NCBI GenBank assembly: GCA_019694875.1
Contig: JAIBBC010000003.1
Span: forward strand, 922,469 to 986,468
Length of the DNA stretch: 64,000 bases
Direction of reading: 5' to 3'
Source of the DNA: Cyclobacteriaceae bacterium
GTDB taxonomy: Bacteria > Bacteroidota > Bacteroidia > Cytophagales > Cyclobacteriaceae
Of this stretch, positions 62,671-64,000 are shown piece by piece. Position numbers and translations under genes: made by a program. Below the pieces are notes generated by a model that was not told the DNA's origin, did no database searches, and saw only the letters and a program-made list of their open reading frames with translations. Numbering within the stretch: the stretch's first letter is position 1; each line of letters starts with the position of its first letter.

Positions 62671-64000
62671 ATGAAAAAATTAATCGTTGTCTTACTCCTT
62701 CTCGTATCCGGTGTTCGGCTTTTTGCTCAAGAATTAACATCGCCCGATGGTAATTTAAAATTCTCCTTTTCACTGACACAGGCCGGTGAACCGATGTATC
62801 AGCTCAGTTACAAAAACAAACCGGTTATCAAGCAAAGTCGCCTGGGCATTGATATCAAGGATCAGCAATCGCTCGTGAGCGGATTTAAGCTGGAGACAAT
62901 CGAGACATCAAAAAAAGATGAAACCTGGGAATCTGTTTGGGGTGAGGTGAAAAAAATCCGGAATAATTACAACGAACTCGCGGTGACATTAACACAGGCG
63001 TCTCCTAAAGAGCGCAGCATGATTATCCGCTTCCGGCTGTTTAACGATGGCCTCGGCTTTCGGTACGAATTCCCGAAACAACCGGACCTCCAGCATTTTA
63101 TCGTAAAAGATGAAGTCACTCAGTTTGCGATGACCGGAGATCACAAAGCTTTCTGGATTCCCGGGGATTTTGATACTAACGAATACACGTATTCAACCAC
63201 AACACTTACCAAAGCTGATAAGTCGGCCCGTGTTGGATCTGCTGACGAAATAGCTACCCGTAACCCAATCAATGGTGCGGTGCAGACACCATTGATGATG
63301 AAATCGGCCGATGGGCTTTACATCAACATTCACGAAGCTGCGCTGGTCAATTATCCGGCCATGATCCTCACGATCAACAAATCAACATTAGCACTTACCT
63401 CTACCCTCGCCCCCGATGCGGTCGGCAACAAAGCTTATTTGCAAACACCAAGCCATACACCGTGGAGAACAATCATCGTGAGCGATAACGCAGCAGATAT
63501 TCTCGCATCAAAAACTATTCTGAATCTGAATGAACCCTCTGTTATAAAAAATACTGACTGGATCAAGCCAACCAAGTATGTGGGTATCTGGTGGGAAATG
63601 CACGTGGGAGTCGGAACATGGTTCTATGCAGATGATGTAAACCTGATGCTCGATAAGACCGACTGGAAGTCATTAAAACCCAATGGACGTCATTCCGCAA
63701 ATACGGCAAACACAAAACGCTACATCGACTTCGCAGCAAAGAATGGTTTTGACGGTGTATTGATTGAAGGCTGGAACGTGGGCTGGGAAGACTGGTTCGG
63801 CCAGTGGAAAGAAAATGTATTCGACTTCACAACTCCTTACCCCGACTTTGATGTGAAAGAACTTCACCAATATGCGGCATCCAAACATGTAAAGCTGATC
63901 ATGCACCACGAAACTTCAGGCTCCGTAACAAACTATGAACGGAGAATGGATGATGCATACAAATTCATGAAAGAAAACGGATATGATGCTGTCAAAACCG
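62671..64000 (+). CDS. GH97 alpha-glucosidase, SusB-like (3' end outside window)
   Basis: The frame is open from ATG 62671 to the window end (443 codons). A signal peptide (VVLLLLVSGVRLFAQ) places it in the periplasm. Residues about 25-270 are the GH97 N-terminal beta-sandwich; then the catalytic barrel begins (KYVGIWWEMHVGVGTW, GFDGVLIEGWNVGWEDWF). The string MHHETSG includes Glu414, matching the position of the base Glu439 in Bacteroides SusB, which marks the inverting alpha-glucosidase group rather than retaining alpha-galactosidases. The remaining catalytic Glu residues lie beyond the window. It links to alpha-glucan use seen at the left end of the window. Confidence 0.9.
   Translation, partial: MKKLIVVLLLLVSGVRLFAQELTSPDGNLKFSFSLTQAGEPMYQLSYKNKPVIKQSRLGIDIKDQQSLVSGFKLETIETSKKDETWESVWGEVKKIRNNYNELAVTLTQASPKERSMIIRFRLFNDGLGFRYEFPKQPDLQHFIVKDEVTQFAMTGDHKAFWIPGDFDTNEYTYSTTTLTKADKSARVGSADEIATRNPINGAVQTPLMMKSADGLYINIHEAALVNYPAMILTINKSTLALTSTLAPDAVGNKAYLQTPSHTPWRTIIVSDNAADILASKTILNLNEPSVIKNTDWIKPTKYVGIWWEMHVGVGTWFYADDVNLMLDKTDWKSLKPNGRHSANTANTKRYIDFAAKNGFDGVLIEGWNVGWEDWFGQWKENVFDFTTPYPDFDVKELHQYAASKHVKLIMHHETSGSVTNYERRMDDAYKFMKENGYDAVKT

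Overview
The window looks like a chromosomal segment from a Bacteroidota bacterium, most likely of the order Cytophagales. The clues are a gliding-type gldA-gldF-gldG transporter operon, a DUF3667 membrane protein, tandem MacB/FtsX-type permeases without an ATPase, a GH97 (SusB-like) enzyme, very weak Shine-Dalgarno signals, and several intergenic matches to the Bacteroidota -7 promoter element TAnnTTTG. I see no rRNA or tRNA genes, no insertion sequence, no phage genes and no CRISPR array. Both edges cut through genes: a trehalose synthase-maltokinase fusion on the left and a GH97 alpha-glucosidase on the right.

1-12.9 kb is a storage alpha-glucan/trehalose island. A TreS-maltokinase fusion (+) faces a tightly packed minus-strand operon of six activities in five genes, transcribed from about 12.9 kb leftwards: glycogen-synthase-like glycosyltransferase, GH57 amylase-like enzyme, GlgX/TreX debranching enzyme, TreZ, and one polypeptide fusing TreY to the 4-alpha-glucanotransferase MalQ. 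Together they can build, debranch and rearrange a glucan, convert its reducing ends to trehalose (TreY then TreZ), and exchange trehalose, maltose and maltose-1-phosphate (TreS, maltokinase). The MalQ part carries a roughly 35-residue in-frame insertion made of two copies of a dispersed palindromic repeat.

13-24.9 kb holds mostly single housekeeping or stress genes: lipid-kinase-like protein, SurE nucleotidase, a predicted sialyltransferase-like enzyme, a TPR/TonB-like protein, DUF1801 and glyoxalase-fold proteins, a sulfide:quinone-reductase-like flavoprotein, a PaiB-like flavin-binding protein, a cupin, a CPBP-family membrane protein with altered catalytic residues, a YdeI-like protein, DUF3667, and a membrane-anchored winged-helix regulator divergent from a YceI gene. 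Between those last two lie four direct repeats phased at exactly 11 bp.

24.9-31.7 kb is a complete TetR-controlled efflux operon (TetR, TolC, HlyD-type lipoprotein adaptor, two ABC ATPases, two ABC-2 permeases). A TTAANCANNTGNTTAA palindrome lies in front of both tetR and tolC and is the likely operator.

31.7-37.6 kb has a serine hydrolase, an esterase, a coiled-coil protein, a short-chain dehydrogenase, a 1.1-kb gene-free array of palindromic repeats (35.2-36.3 kb), an F420-reductase-like dinucleotide-binding protein and a YfcE-type phosphodiesterase. 37.6-43.1 kb is a minus-strand run: gldA, gldF, gldG, a DUF4340 protein, and then dnaN.

43.2-62 kb contains a thioredoxin-domain lipid/peptide-reductase-like protein, an unknown 156-residue protein, a polyprenyl diphosphate synthase, an ion-homeostasis group (MscS, CorA, CNNM/CBS protein, and further on NDH-2 and the potassium transporter Kup), and three tandem paralogous MacB/FtsX-like permeases. 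A DUF1801-YdeI protein and the GH97 gene close the window.
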